From the NCBI RefSeq assembly GCF_000834635.1, contig NZ_JXQV01000043.1, positions 1 through 64,000 of the forward strand: a stretch of DNA of 64,000 nucleotides. Direction: 5' to 3'. Shown here piece by piece: positions 1 to 8,911 of this stretch. How positions within the stretch are numbered: position 1 is the stretch's first letter; each line of letters begins with the position of its first letter. The translations under genes were made by a program, and so were the position numbers. The notes beneath the pieces are model-generated. The model searched no databases and was not told the origin of the DNA. It saw nothing but the letters and a program-made list of their open reading frames with translations. This DNA is from Agrobacterium tumefaciens (GTDB lineage Bacteria; Pseudomonadota; Alphaproteobacteria; Rhizobiales; Rhizobiaceae).

Positions 1-883
1 TCGAGGTGCGGATGGTTTCCATCACGCGGTCCTGACGGGTGATCAGATCCTGTTCGCCGCCGTCGGGGATCGGAGCGATGAAGCCAAGCGAAAGATCATC
101 AGCCGCGCGTCGGATGGATGGAGCGATCGAGGTTTGCCCCAGCGAAGTAATAACGCCGGTCAGGGCCACGACTTCCGAGGAGAACTTGTCTGCGCGGGGT
201 TCGACGACGCCGGGTGCCGATACGAGACCACGCATGGTCTCGAGGCGTTTCTGGCCATCGTTGAACAGGCTGGTGACCTGCTCACGCGAGGCATTGATGC
301 CGTTTTCCAGTTCGTTCAGTTGCGACGACATCTGCGACAACAGCGAGACGACGCTGCCGGAACCGGTGGTACCGGTCAGCGCGCCCGACTGTCGTTCGGA
401 TGCCGCAAGCTGGGTGAAACGCTCTTTGGCGCGCTGAATGTCGGGCAACAGGCTCTGTGCTGCCAGCGCGTTCTGGTGCGCCTGATCCAGATCTTCCGTG
501 TAATCCTCAACCGTTTCAGCAAGATGCTGTTCAAGTGCCGCCGATCCTGCAAGCGCGGCAGCGTTCAACCAGCTCGACATAGCAAGGATCATCACGCAGC
601 CAACGGCCATCACCGCCAGCATGGCAGTGCGGCTGGAACGGCTGGTGACATGCGGATAGAACCGCGCCATGTAGGACCAGAAGGCATAAATGCCGACGGA
701 GACGGAGGCGGAGTAGATGATTGCAGCAAAAAACACCGCTGTCGGCGAGCCGTCCAGAATGCTGCGCACACCCAGATAGGTGTAGACGCCGGAAGCGAGT
801 GCCAGAACGGCAAGGGCGAAACGTGTCATCGTTTCGACCGCCGCCAGGCTTTCCTGCAAGCGATGCGATGCGCCAAACGCCAT
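1..883 (-). CDS. Hypothetical membrane protein, truncated by window edge
   Basis: An open frame reads leftward from ATG at 883-881 to the window edge with no stop, so only the first 294 or so residues are present. A GGAG ribosome site lies about 8 nt upstream. I see three hydrophobic segments near residues 19-41, 47-70 and 86-105. A long hydrophilic region rich in Glu, Gln and Ala follows and looks coiled-coil-like. I do not recognise a named family. The arrangement resembles a membrane-anchored protein with a periplasmic or cytoplasmic helical domain. No function is assigned; the C-terminus is missing. Confidence 0.7.
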   Translation of the reverse strand, partial: MAFGASHRLQESLAAVETMTRFALAVLALASGVYTYLGVRSILDGSPTAVFFAAIIYSASVSVGIYAFWSYMARFYPHVTSRSSRTAMLAVMAVGCVMILAMSSWLNAAALAGSAALEQHLAETVEDYTEDLDQAHQNALAAQSLLPDIQRAKERFTQLAASERQSGALTGTTGSGSVVSLLSQMSSQLNELENGINASREQVTSLFNDGQKRLETMRGLVSAPGVVEPRADKFSSEVVALTGVITSLGQTSIAPSIRRAADDLSLGFIAPIPDGGEQDLITRQDRVMETIRTS

Positions 884-1025
884 GGACGATCTCCGAAAAA
901 GGAATGTATTCCTTAACACTGATTTAAAATTCGGCGAATTCAAGGCTTCTGAAATATAAGGCTTCCGCAGCGCACCATGGCCGGTCAACTTTTGGTTATT
1001 CCCAGGTGAAAAAAGCCACAAAACG

Positions 1026-1180
1026 AAAAAGCCTGCCGCGGGAGGAGGTGCGGCAGGCTTTTCGAAAAGAACCGAACAGCGACTGGGAGGAGGAGTGCCG
1101 CCGTTCCGACAGACGTGCCCTGGGAGGAGGAGTGGGCCGTCTGAATTCGAAGCTCTGCGGGAGGAGGTGCATTGCTTCGA
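1026..1180 (-). ncRNA. Array of four CCUCCUCCC-loop small RNAs (cuckoo/ar14/CcsR type)
   Basis: On the minus strand four hairpins each expose CCUCCUCCC in the loop, at 1159-1167, 1122-1130, 1085-1093 and 1040-1048. The first stem is TCGAAGC/GCTTCGA plus TGC/GCA. The second is GACG/CGTC plus GCCC/GGGC. The third is imperfect (GAAC/GTTC, ACT/AGT). The last is a perfect GCCTGCCGC/GCGGCAGGC followed by TTTTTCGTTT, so it doubles as the terminator. CCUCCUCCC is an anti-Shine-Dalgarno motif that defines the alphaproteobacterial cuckoo RNA family (CcsR1-4 in Rhodobacter, ar14 in rhizobia). Known copies often lie downstream of a DUF1127 gene, as here. Expected role: stress-induced riboregulation by binding mRNA leaders or sponging a target. 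Transcript ends are inferred. Confidence 0.8.
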
Positions 1181-1312
1181 TGAACACAAGATACCCGTTT
1201 TCCCCGCACATTAAATAGACGTTGCTGCAGTGCAGCCATGCGGGAAATGCACGGCCTCTTCATGACGTAAGAAATCTGCGACTCAGGCCTTCGTTGCAGT
1301 CCAGGTACAGAA

Positions 1313-1335
1313 ACGCCCGCGTCATCAGCGGGCGT
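1313..1335 (-). terminator. Hairpin between DUF1127 gene and sRNA array
   Basis: ACGCCCGC (1313-1320) pairs perfectly with GCGGGCGT (1328-1335) around a 7-nt loop, about 32 nt after the DUF1127 stop. On the minus strand it is followed by TTCTGT, a weak U-tract. It may partly terminate the DUF1127 mRNA and let readthrough produce the downstream sRNA array. Confidence 0.6.
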
Positions 1336-1367
1336 AGTCTTATTCAGGATGGCCGAGAAGCGGGCGC

Positions 1368-1514
1368 TTAGCGACCGACCGACTGGCGGGCAACGCTTTG
1401 TATGTCGGCGCGGTTGATGCCGAGGTCCTGAAGTTCGCGTGAGCTCATGCGGCCAAGTTCGGAAACGGTCTGACGGTACTTGCGCCAGTTGTTAAAAGAG
1501 CGTGCTACGTTCAT
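1368..1514 (-). CDS. DUF1127 small basic protein (CcaF1-like)
   Basis: This is a 48-residue Arg-rich protein with the DUF1127 signature: an N-terminal NNWRKYRQTV stretch, then ELGRMSSRELQDLGI and a basic tail. The start at 1514 is preceded by GAAAGGGG about 6 nt upstream; a longer in-frame start at 1568 would add unrelated residues. In Rhizobiales and Rhodobacter, DUF1127 proteins are small stress-related RNA-binding or metabolic regulators. Rhodobacter CcaF1 is encoded immediately upstream of the CcsR sRNAs and affects their processing. The same order is seen here, with four CCUCCUCCC hairpins downstream, so a CcaF1-like role is inferred. Confidence 0.88.
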   Translation of the reverse strand: MNVARSFNNWRKYRQTVSELGRMSSRELQDLGINRADIQSVARQSVGR

Positions 1515-1998
1515 GATGATCCCCTTTCGTGAGGTCTCTTGACGCCAGCAACCTTGCTTCGGTTCCAACGTCGTTTCGATGATTGGAATATAGGCCTCTG
1601 CTCACCTGCCGATAAGGCACAAGCTCTCAGGTCGGCATGCGCTCAAAGCATGGGTTCAATAGAGGTGGATGAAGAAGCGATCAGGCTCGGAACCGGTCGC
1701 ATGCGGTAGGCCAGATTTCGGCCATTGCTGCCCAAAAGCAGACAGTCCGTAACCCATCCCTGTCACGCCGGCCGTCGCAAAGCCTGTGTGGCGCCATCCA
1801 TCATTTGCGCGGTTATAGGCATGCCGTAGACGTCTTTGCGAAACTTGCTTCTCCGTCAGAAGAAGTGGCCTTTCAAACACCCATCTGAAACTCAATGAGG
1901 GTAAAGCACAAACGCTAGGCATCTGGACGCTTCGGGCCCATGGGATGCACTGCACCATTGGGCTTTCCAGTAGCCCAAACTCAGCCGGCTCGCCAGAA
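1515..1998 (+). other. Gene-poor interval upstream of DUF1127
   Basis: No convincing gene is seen between the DUF1127 start and the small frame at 1999. The first part should hold the DUF1127 promoter on the minus strand. Open frames here have composition unlike the neighbours and no ribosome sites, and I reject them. Confidence 0.5.
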
Positions 1999-2151
1999 AT
2001 GGTCGAAGCGCGAAAGAGAGTAGACGCCACCGAGGTCGCCCTTGGAGCACGCGGTCCGGCTTGGTGGGATGACGGGGCGCCGGATTTCAACCGGCACCTC
2101 GCCAAGAATACTCCATACGCAGCCTGGTTCGAACAATTCGAAAGGGCCTGA
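1999..2151 (+). CDS. Small conserved-looking protein, GARGPAWWDDGAPDFNR type
   Basis: A 50-residue frame, extendable to an ATG at 1945, ends 20 nt before the convergent reductase gene. Its core, LGARGPAWWDDGAPDFN followed by RHLAKNTPYAAWF, looks like a genuine compact protein rather than a chance frame. I believe similar short proteins of unknown function occur in Rhizobiales, from memory only. No strong ribosome site is visible, so the start is uncertain; 1999 is chosen because the residues before it are low-complexity Ser/Pro. It could also be the end of a decayed gene. No function assigned. Confidence 0.4.
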   Translation: MVEARKRVDATEVALGARGPAWWDDGAPDFNRHLAKNTPYAAWFEQFERA

Positions 2152-2171
2152 AGGAGCACCCCCTGTCAAAG

Positions 2172-3188
2172 TCAATCAGCGATCTTGATGATAAGCTTGC
2201 CGAAGTTGCCGCCTGTCAGCATGCTGATGAAGGCTTCCGGCGCGTTTTCAAGACCATCAACGATGTCCTCACGGTAGCGGATGTCTTTGGACGCTATGCG
2301 AGGCCCGATTTCGCTCAGGAACTCGTCGAAATGTCCGGCCGCAAACTCTGTCTGAATAAATCCACGGACGAGAATGCTTTTGCGGAGGATCGCAGACATG
2401 GTTGCGGGAAGCCTATCGGTATCGGCCGCACCCGAACCATTGTAGTGGGCAACGAGACCGCAAACCGGGACACGAGCGAATTGATTGAGGAGCGGCAACA
2501 CACCGTCCCAGACCTGGCCGCCCACGTTTTCAAAATAGACATCGACACCATCCGGACATGCGGCTTGCAGGTCGGACGAGAACCGGTCCGATCGGTGATC
2601 GACAACGGCGTCGAAACCGAGTTCGTTCTTTACGAACGCGCATTTGTCTGCTCCGCCAGCGATGCCGACCGCGCGAGCTCCTGAGAGCCTGGCGAGTTGA
2701 CCCACCATTGATCCGACTGGGCCAGATGCCGCCGCAACGGCGACCGTTTCACCTGCCTTCGGCTGTCCGATGAACTTGAGCCCTGCCCAGGCCGTGAAAC
2801 CGGGCATTCCCAGCGAACCAAGCGACGTCGTGATCGGGGCGCCGTGCGTCTCAACGATACGGAGCTCGTCGCCTTTGATCACAGCGTGACTGCTCCAACC
2901 AGTCCTTCCACGGACGAGATCGCCCGGCGAAAAACCGTTGTGTCGTGACTTGACCACTTCGGAAATCGCCTCGCCTTCCATGACGCCGCCAATGGGCACT
3001 GGTGCAGCATAGGACTTCGCATCGCTCATACGACCACGCATGTAAGGATCGAGCGAAAGATACAGAGACCTGACAGTGACCTCCCCTTCATTTGCCTCTG
3101 GCAATTCAAAGTCTTCGATACGGAAATTGTCCTGTCCAGGCTGACCTGTTGGTCTGCTTGCCAGAAGGATGCGACGCGCGGAAATCAT
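2172..3188 (-). CDS. NADP-dependent medium-chain oxidoreductase (YncB/prostaglandin-reductase type)
   Basis: The protein has 338 residues, the usual length for the zinc-independent MDR group that includes leukotriene B4 dehydrogenase, CurA and YncB. The N-terminal part carries LSLDPYMRGRM, typical of this group, and no catalytic zinc cysteines are seen. The Rossmann segment reads AAASGPVGSMVGQLARLSG, the AASGxVG variant of the NADP-binding loop. It should reduce the C=C bond of alpha,beta-unsaturated ketones or aldehydes in the cytoplasm. AAGGAGCAAGAC precedes the ATG at 3188. It is monocistronic and convergent with the small frame at 1999-2151; substrate unknown. Confidence 0.88.
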   Translation of the reverse strand: MISARRILLASRPTGQPGQDNFRIEDFELPEANEGEVTVRSLYLSLDPYMRGRMSDAKSYAAPVPIGGVMEGEAISEVVKSRHNGFSPGDLVRGRTGWSSHAVIKGDELRIVETHGAPITTSLGSLGMPGFTAWAGLKFIGQPKAGETVAVAAASGPVGSMVGQLARLSGARAVGIAGGADKCAFVKNELGFDAVVDHRSDRFSSDLQAACPDGVDVYFENVGGQVWDGVLPLLNQFARVPVCGLVAHYNGSGAADTDRLPATMSAILRKSILVRGFIQTEFAAGHFDEFLSEIGPRIASKDIRYREDIVDGLENAPEAFISMLTGGNFGKLIIKIAD

Positions 3189-3538
3189 GTCTTGCTCCTT
3201 GGTGATGCGTGGGACACCTTATTTAGGATCATCTACAACAAATCCAAGGCAAGTCTGAGGAAGCTTGGCATCCGCACGGCGGCCTTTCGACCCTTCCGTC
3301 CGATGCGCGCATATTATCACCGGAAAAATCATAGCAACAGCAGCGTCGAGGTCGTGCGCACAAATGGGGACCAGATCGCTGTCATATCCGTCTTGTCAGT
3401 CCTCATGTTTAAGTGGCAGAAGGCATAAATCGTTGGCGACAGGTCTCAGAGCTCTACCTCTACGTCAGCATCGCGTGTATTCACTCCCTGCAGTCTTCAC
3501 CCATATTCCCTCTTGCCATAACAGCTTAAACGGAAAAG
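3189..3538 (+). other. Divergent intergenic region, reductase / corA
   Basis: This 350-nt interval lies between the divergent reductase and corA starts and should hold both promoters. I found no protein-coding frame with a ribosome site and no obvious operator or leader hairpin. Confidence 0.5.
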
Positions 3539-4504
3539 ATGACAGTCGTCGCATCCTATCTATACCGCAACGGTAAGCGCTCTGATGAGGTCACACTCTC
3601 CTCGCAGCCTTTCGACACGAACGCAGGCGACTTTGTCTGGATCGGGCTGACCGATCCGACGCTCGAAGAGATGGCATGTTTGAAGGCGATGTTCAGGCTT
3701 CATTCTCTTGCTGTCGAGGACGCGCTAAATGGCAAACAGGTCCCGAAGGTCGATATCTATGGCGACCAGCTATTCGTCGTCGCCAAGACCGCGTATCTCG
3801 AAAACGACAGGATCGCCTATGGCGAAACCTGTATCTTTGTCGGCCAGAACCATGTCATCACCGTACGACATGGGTCGGCACGATCACACCAGAAACTACG
3901 CGAACAACTGGAGCAGGCACCACAGCTTCTCTCGCATGGTCCAGACTACGTTCTCCACGGCATCCTCGATTTCATCGTCGATGGTTACCTCCCCTTGGTC
4001 GAAACGATAGAAGACCGGGTTCTGGAGATCGAGAAACACGTTCTCATATCTTTCCTTGAGCCGGAGCAGATCCGCAGGATCTTCCGAATGCGTAGGCAGG
4101 TCATCAAGTTCCAAAGGGTGATGGGTCCGATGGCGGAAGTTGCCAGCAAGCTTGCCCACCTTGAACTGCCATGCGTCGACAACAATGCCAGGCCGTTCTT
4201 CAAGGACGTCCACGATCATGTTCGGCGTGTCGAAAACATGGTGATCGGGCTGCGTGAAATCGTGACATCCGTATTCGAGGCCGCAAATCTTCTGGAGCAA
4301 CAGCGGCAAGGCGCGATTACGCGACAGCTCGCTGCATGGGCGGCGATCCTGGCGGTGCCGACGGCAATTGCTGGCATCTACGGAATGAACTTCGAAAACA
4401 TGCCCGAACTGAAGGCGCAATACGGGTACTACGTCGTCTTGGCAGTCATCCTCCTTCTCTGCGGCATTCTGTATTACCGCTTCAAACGAGCCCGGTGGCT
4501 ATGA
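3539..4504 (+). CDS. corA: CorA-family magnesium/divalent cation transporter
   Basis: At 321 residues this matches CorA length. The C-terminal end holds two hydrophobic helices. The first ends with the family-defining YGMN motif (GMN about residues 282-284), followed by a loop containing MPEL, which forms the selectivity filter. The long N-terminal soluble domain, rich in charged helices, fits the cytosolic funnel of the pentameric channel. It should transport Mg2+ (or Co2+/Ni2+) across the inner membrane. GGAAAAG lies just before the ATG. It is transcribed alone and convergent with the SDR gene; a metal-sensing leader is not evident. Confidence 0.92.
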   Translation: MTVVASYLYRNGKRSDEVTLSSQPFDTNAGDFVWIGLTDPTLEEMACLKAMFRLHSLAVEDALNGKQVPKVDIYGDQLFVVAKTAYLENDRIAYGETCIFVGQNHVITVRHGSARSHQKLREQLEQAPQLLSHGPDYVLHGILDFIVDGYLPLVETIEDRVLEIEKHVLISFLEPEQIRRIFRMRRQVIKFQRVMGPMAEVASKLAHLELPCVDNNARPFFKDVHDHVRRVENMVIGLREIVTSVFEAANLLEQQRQGAITRQLAAWAAILAVPTAIAGIYGMNFENMPELKAQYGYYVVLAVILLLCGILYYRFKRARWL

Positions 4505-4550
4505 TCCAGTTGACCTGCAACGGCCCAAAGCGGTCAGACGTTGTCATTTT

Positions 4551-5345
4551 TCAGCTCCCCGGCGCCGCGGCTGATCCAGCAAAAATACCGCCGTCGATGG
4601 TCAATTCAGCACCGGTCATGTAAGCCGCCTCGTCCGAAGCCAGCAACACAGCCAGTGCGGCGACTTCCTCCGGCCTTCCAAAACGGCGCATCGGTGTGTC
4701 CTTGACCAACGCGGCCTCGCGGTCTGGACGATCCGCGCCTGTGCCCAGCATCGGCTCCCACATGGGAGTCATCACCGCGGCCGGATGGATCGAATTGCAA
4801 CGGATGTTCAAGCCATGACTAGCGCAATAGAGAGCGACGCTCTTGGTGTGGTTGCGCACCCCCGCCTTGGATGAGGCGTAGGCCGCAGCCATCGGAATTC
4901 CAACCAAGCCCGAGCGGGACGAGATATTGATGATCGAGCCCGCTCCATTTTCGCGCATGGCCCCGATGGCATAACGGCAACCGAGGAAAGCGCCATCCAA
5001 ATTCACGGCATGGACGTCGCGCCAATCAGAAAGTTGGGCGTTTTCCGGATCATGAGCAGGCGGAGTGCTCTCGACTGGCACCTCAAACCCCGTGATCCCG
5101 GCATTGTTGACAACCACGTCAATCCTTGGAAACTGACGGGCGATTTCCATCCAATCGTTTTCCGAAGACACATTAACTCGAATGAAGGTCGCTCCAATAG
5201 CTTTTGCTGTATCTCGGCCACCTTCCACATCGATGTCAGTGACAATGACGTTCGCCGCTTCGTCAGCGAAAGCACGGCAAATAGCTGCGCCAATGCCGCG
5301 CGCAGCCCCGGTTACGAGTGCGGTTTTCCCCTCAAGTCTGGGCAT
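4551..5345 (-). CDS. Short-chain dehydrogenase/reductase (classical SDR)
   Basis: The 264-residue protein is a classical SDR. It has the NAD(P)-binding TGAARGIG loop at residues 12-19, Asp37 after the second strand (suggesting NAD preference), NNAG at 80-83, catalytic Ser near 143 and YASSK (Tyr156, Lys160). The start at 5345 has AAGGATC upstream; an earlier in-frame ATG at 5408 adds an unrelated stretch. It may oxidise a secondary alcohol or sugar; automated annotation would probably call it glucose 1-dehydrogenase or 3-oxoacyl-ACP reductase. No operon partner is visible, so the substrate is unassigned. Confidence 0.88.
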   Translation of the reverse strand: MPRLEGKTALVTGAARGIGAAICRAFADEAANVIVTDIDVEGGRDTAKAIGATFIRVNVSSENDWMEIARQFPRIDVVVNNAGITGFEVPVESTPPAHDPENAQLSDWRDVHAVNLDGAFLGCRYAIGAMRENGAGSIINISSRSGLVGIPMAAAYASSKAGVRNHTKSVALYCASHGLNIRCNSIHPAAVMTPMWEPMLGTGADRPDREAALVKDTPMRRFGRPEEVAALAVLLASDEAAYMTGAELTIDGGIFAGSAAAPGS

Positions 5346-5544
5346 GAGTAGATCCTTATAGTGAGAATGAGAACTCAAGATGCGCGATGTTGCAAGACGC
5401 GACATCAATGGTGCTGGCCCGGACTACCGGTGAGCAATGTCCATGGTCATAGACTCCTGTAAGCCCATCTTTTCTACCCGCACCCGGATACCCAGTCAAG
5501 AAATGGAGGGCGAACCTACATCCGATGATACTACCGTCATGCTG

Positions 5545-5830
5545 CTATTTGAAACGGACGCGAAGGAAAATTACGGTGTCCCTTGCCTCCTCTGATGATA
5601 TCGTGTGACTGATCCCTGGATAGATTTTGGACGATACGTTCAAGCCCGAGGATTGCAACTGGTTAGCCGCCGCCGTTGTCGCGGCGGGTGGTATGGTCCT
5701 GTCAGCAGAACCATGCATCATCAGGATATTTGTTTGGGTCGAAGATGCAGTCGGCGGAAGGGGCAACAGTCTTGCAAAGGTCACGAGAGCGCCAACATTG
5801 AACCTCAGCAGAAATAAAGAGAAAACGAGC
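5545..5830 (-). pseudogene. C-terminal remnant of an alpha/beta-hydrolase (carboxylesterase/phospholipase type)
   Basis: The minus-strand frame encodes the last third of a YpfH/carboxylesterase-like alpha/beta hydrolase. It has a strand and loop reading ILMMHGSADRTIPP, which supplies the acid of the catalytic triad, and later YPGISHTIS with the catalytic His. The nucleophile GxSxG part and the whole N-terminal half are absent, and no start with a ribosome site is present. It is read as a decayed gene. The upstream limit is approximate. Confidence 0.6.
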
Positions 5831-6152
5831 CTCCTGAATCGGTTAGTTACTGACAGGCTTGAAGCTCAGTTCAGAAATTTGCGTGTTAGGTTCAGATTAA
5901 TTGCTGGCCGTCACGGTATCCAGATTTGGTAAACTGCAGCGTCGAACGTCAAATGATATAAATGACATAACCTTATAATCTTTTAAATTGCACTGCCCTC
6001 TGTCCTGTGAGATTATTTCGAGGAAGGACACAACGTAATCCCACCGCGCGAATGAACGACATGAAGGAAGATGGCAAGTCGGCAGCATTGATAGAGGCCG
6101 AACTTCTCAAGTCGTTGTCTTAAACGCGCTTATTTTCTGGATTTCATAATAG
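5831..6152 (+). other. Intergenic region upstream of GntR regulator
   Basis: AT-rich sequence without a supported gene. It should contain the promoter of the regulator starting at 6153. I see no clear palindromic operator. Confidence 0.45.
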
Positions 6153-6920
6153 ATGGCAGATCGACACTCCCCGACCCCGCTCTACCATCGAGTTTACGCG
6201 GTCATGCGCGAGCGCATCGTCAAAGGTTATTACCCGGCTGACGTAGCGGTTCCGAGTGAGGCCGAGCTTTCCGAGAACTTTTCGGTAAGCCGCATTACCA
6301 TCCGCAAAGCCATGGAGATGTTGACGGCGGAAGGACTGGTGACGCGTACTCGGGGGCGCGGTACTTATGTTACCGATCGCACAAAGGACAATAAGCTCAA
6401 CCGTGTCGTCGTTTCAAACATAAACAGCCTGTTCAGCTACCTGAATACGGTGGGGAAAAGCACGCGCCTGAAAGTTATCAGCCTCGATCTCGGCGAGGCG
6501 CCTCCACGCATTTGCGAGCAGATGGGCGTGTTCCCCACCACAGAACTGGTTCGCGCTGTGCGTGTACGCTCGCTGGACCGCCGCCCCTACTCACTCTCGA
6601 CGGCTTATCTGTTGCCGGAAATTGGCAAGACGTTGGAGCGACAGGATCTAGCGACGACCAATATGATTGATCTGGTTCAAAAAGCTGGCGCTGTTGTGGA
6701 ACAGGTTGAACAAACGCTGACCGCTACATTGGCAGACGATTATGCCGCAAAACACCTCGAAATACCCATCGGCGCACCGCTGATGCTGGTGAACAGGCTG
6801 TTTTTTAACGCGGAACTGAAGCCTTTCTATGCCGCCGAAATATTCTACAGAGCTGACCGCTACGAATACCGGGTCTCGCTAAAGCGCGAAGACGGCAAGG
6901 ATTTTTCACTCGGCAATTGA
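6153..6920 (+). CDS. GntR-family transcriptional regulator, HutC/UTRA type
   Basis: The 255-residue protein has an N-terminal winged helix (residues about 10-75) with the GntR pattern PLYHRVYAVMRERI, then SEAELSENFSVSRITIRKA and the wing LVTRTRGRGTYV. The remainder fits a UTRA ligand-binding domain, as in HutC, with the conserved end YEYRVSLKRED. It should bind an operator as a dimer and respond to a small metabolite. The ribosome site is weak. There is no adjacent catabolic gene, so its target is unknown. The nearest metabolic genes on this side are the SDR and the reductase. Confidence 0.88.
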   Translation: MADRHSPTPLYHRVYAVMRERIVKGYYPADVAVPSEAELSENFSVSRITIRKAMEMLTAEGLVTRTRGRGTYVTDRTKDNKLNRVVVSNINSLFSYLNTVGKSTRLKVISLDLGEAPPRICEQMGVFPTTELVRAVRVRSLDRRPYSLSTAYLLPEIGKTLERQDLATTNMIDLVQKAGAVVEQVEQTLTATLADDYAAKHLEIPIGAPLMLVNRLFFNAELKPFYAAEIFYRADRYEYRVSLKREDGKDFSLGN

Positions 6921-7003
6921 CGTCTCCCCGCAATTTAAGACGTTGTCAGGCAGAAATTGCCCTTGTCCTACCCTTGCACGTTTCCCGAGCCACCACTGTG
7001 TGA

Positions 7004-7096
7004 CTAAACCAGCCAAACAATCGCCCCGACGATAACCACCCACATTATGAGCGACACGCATAAAACAACCACATAATTTTTAAATCGCTTCGTCAT
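7004..7096 (-). CDS. Possible 30-residue single-span membrane protein
   Basis: A minus-strand frame of 30 residues starts MTKRFKNYV and is then almost entirely hydrophobic (Val, Leu, Ile, Trp) up to a TAG. This is a typical tiny membrane protein profile: a basic N-terminus plus one transmembrane helix. GAGG lies about 14 nt upstream, which is far for a ribosome site. The motif LIMW recalls IMW in the small membrane protein at 50367-50507. Chance hydrophobic frames of this size do occur, so the call is tentative. Confidence 0.3.
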   Translation of the reverse strand: MTKRFKNYVVVLCVSLIMWVVIVGAIVWLV

Positions 7097-7917
7097 GAAC
7101 GCGACTATGCCTCAGCATTGGCACTGGTTAAACAGCCAATAAAAAGCATAGCTTACACTTTGCTAAATTCCCCATGCTAATATTGCATCAATACGAGAAA
7201 GTGCGCCGGGATGAAACAATGACCTGTGCATAAGTGAGGTGATCAGCCTATCACCCTTAGGCATCCAAGCAGTAAGAGTTCTTACGTTGTGGGAAATGGC
7301 GAAGGAGGTTAAGACCACGCACCTCTGGACCAATGGTCAGGCTTAACGAACGATCAAAGAGGCGACCGTCGAATCATTCCATCACGCCTCAATCGCGGAC
7401 TTACGCCTTAGGGACTGCTGGCGCTTCAAAACGCATTTCGAACCGGTACAGCAACTGAGCGTGAAAACCTGAAATCTTCACTAAAACTCCGTGCCTGCAC
7501 ATGCTGGGACCAAACAGCTGAGAGGCTTGCCTGCCGGTTCGAATAAGCCACCAAATAGGAACCATCATAGTGGCCGAGCGTGAATCTATAGACGATTCGA
7601 GGAGCACGCACGATTTGCTGGAACCATGGCAAATATCCACCGAGCCAAAGAGGGCCTAGAAAGTGTAAACCGCGCTGAAATCAGCGTCGGCGACAGTATG
7701 CTCGCGGAGCCAGCCATGATTATTCGCTTGGTCGCAACCATTCACAAGCAAAAGATAGATTATACAATCATCGAATGTACATATTACAGATTATGTTATA
7801 ATCTCCTCAGAGACGCCTCCATGATTAACCTTTCATTAATATTCTTAATGACTCTGTCTTTAAATTGTACTAAGGAGACAGGGCATTTCGTAAAAGTATA
7901 TTCAAAGGTTGATCTAG
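7097..7917 (+). other. Long intergenic region upstream of exoY-like gene
   Basis: About 820 nt with no gene I can support. Frames of 60-110 codons on both strands lack ribosome sites and recognisable sequence. A short inverted repeat GGTGAT/ATCACC lies at 7238-7255. The last 180 nt (about 7740-7915) are strongly AT-rich and probably include the promoter of the priming glycosyltransferase. Confidence 0.45.
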
Positions 7918-8640
7918 ATGAGGATATCGGAACTAGGACAAAACGTGGAGTACGCGAAATCTAGCGGATTAGAGCGCCACTTGTACCAGTCTGCTAAAGT
8001 TGTTGGAGCAGGTCCATCGTCGATTTCTTATTCCCCTGTTCAGCTCGCGACGAAACGTTCATTAGATGTTTTTATCGCCGCATCTATTCTTCTCGCACTT
8101 GCTCCAGTCCTGCTGCTCATAGCATTACTCATTAGGCTTGATAGCCCCGGACCTGCTCTCTTCACGCAAGTACGCTGGGGGCAGAATTGTCGCAGGATCC
8201 GAATTTATAAATTCCGATCAATGCGGGCTGATGCGGGAGATGCGAGCGGTGTAGCCCAAACCGTTGAGAATGATCCGCGCCTGACCCGTATTGGCGCATT
8301 TATTCGCAAGACCAATATCGATGAATTGCCGCAGCTTCTGAACGTATTACGGGGAGACATGTCACTTGTCGGCCCGCGGTGTCATGCTGTTGGAATGCTA
8401 GCTGCCGGGGTTCGGTACGAGGATCTTGTTCCTCACTATCACGATCGACATGCCGTGAAACCAGGGCTGACGGGTTTAGCTCAGATGCGAGGCCTGCGTG
8501 GACCAACTGATAGGCCAGGTAAGGCTCGTGCTCGTATCGCCAGCGATTTGTATTACATCGAGAACTTTTCCATTCGTCTGGATCTTTGGATCATGTTCGG
8601 CACTGTGATTTCGGAACTTAAAGGTGGCAAAGGGTTTTGA
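7918..8640 (+). CDS. exoY: ExoY-like undecaprenyl-phosphate sugar phosphotransferase
   Basis: The 240-residue protein belongs to the bacterial sugar transferase (polyisoprenyl-phosphate hexose-1-phosphate transferase) family. A hydrophobic membrane segment (about residues 45-70) follows KRSLDVFIA. The catalytic part has IYKFRSMR, then [18 protein letters not shown] with LVGPR, and KPGLTGLAQ. It should load the first sugar-1-phosphate (galactose or glucose in ExoY relatives) onto undecaprenyl phosphate at the inner membrane, starting each polysaccharide repeat. It stands alone on the plus strand at the left end of the island. Length equals that of rhizobial ExoY. Confidence 0.9.
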   Translation: MRISELGQNVEYAKSSGLERHLYQSAKVVGAGPSSISYSPVQLATKRSLDVFIAASILLALAPVLLLIALLIRLDSPGPALFTQVRWGQNCRRIRIYKFRSMRADAGDASGVAQTVENDPRLTRIGAFIRKTNIDELPQLLNVLRGDMSLVGPRCHAVGMLAAGVRYEDLVPHYHDRHAVKPGLTGLAQMRGLRGPTDRPGKARARIASDLYYIENFSIRLDLWIMFGTVISELKGGKGF

Positions 8641-8658
8641 CGCCGCGCTTAAAATTTG

Positions 8659-8680
8659 AGTCAGCGGCTATCCGCTGACT
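8659..8680 (+). terminator. Hairpin after exoY-like gene
   Basis: AGTCAGCGG (8659-8667) pairs perfectly with CCGCTGACT (8672-8680) around a 4-nt loop, 19 nt after the stop. No long T-run follows, so it may be a pause/3'-end stabiliser rather than a strong intrinsic terminator. Confidence 0.5.
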
Positions 8681-8911
8681 TGTAGCACCTCTCGATTGTC
8701 GCTGAGTGGCTTTGCCGCGTAACAAGTTGCACGACTGTCTTTGCAACGGTCGGCGACCACATACGACGGCTTCGTCCAAATTGTTAGTAACGCGCCGTTT
8801 CTGCTTATAGGAAAGCATGCGACGGGCGTTTCTTTGGAAGATATCCGCCCTTAACCCTGATGCCGCAATGTTTAATCCGATATCGGTGAAAACGAATGCA
8901 GACGGTGCGAG

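Noticed and set aside
39-916. Plus-strand frames at the left edge
   Set aside because: The minus strand carries an uninterrupted membrane-protein frame with a good ribosome site over the same bases.
1040-1167. GGGAGGAGG repeats as plus-strand ribosome binding sites for small peptides
   Set aside because: None is followed by a properly spaced ATG frame, and all four sit in hairpin loops; reading them on the minus strand as anti-Shine-Dalgarno sRNA loops explains the data better.
1656-2159. 167-codon minus-strand frame
   Set aside because: Composition is Ser/Arg/Pro-rich without family resemblance, and no ribosome site; the plus-strand small frame at 1999-2151 looks more protein-like.
3192-3576. 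Plus-strand frames of 78 and 103 codons
   Set aside because: No ribosome site or family resemblance; they occupy the divergent promoter region between the reductase and corA.
7401-7964. Frames of 68-112 codons upstream of the exoY-like gene
   Set aside because: No start signals, no recognisable motifs, and one overlaps the exoY start out of frame; treated as non-coding.
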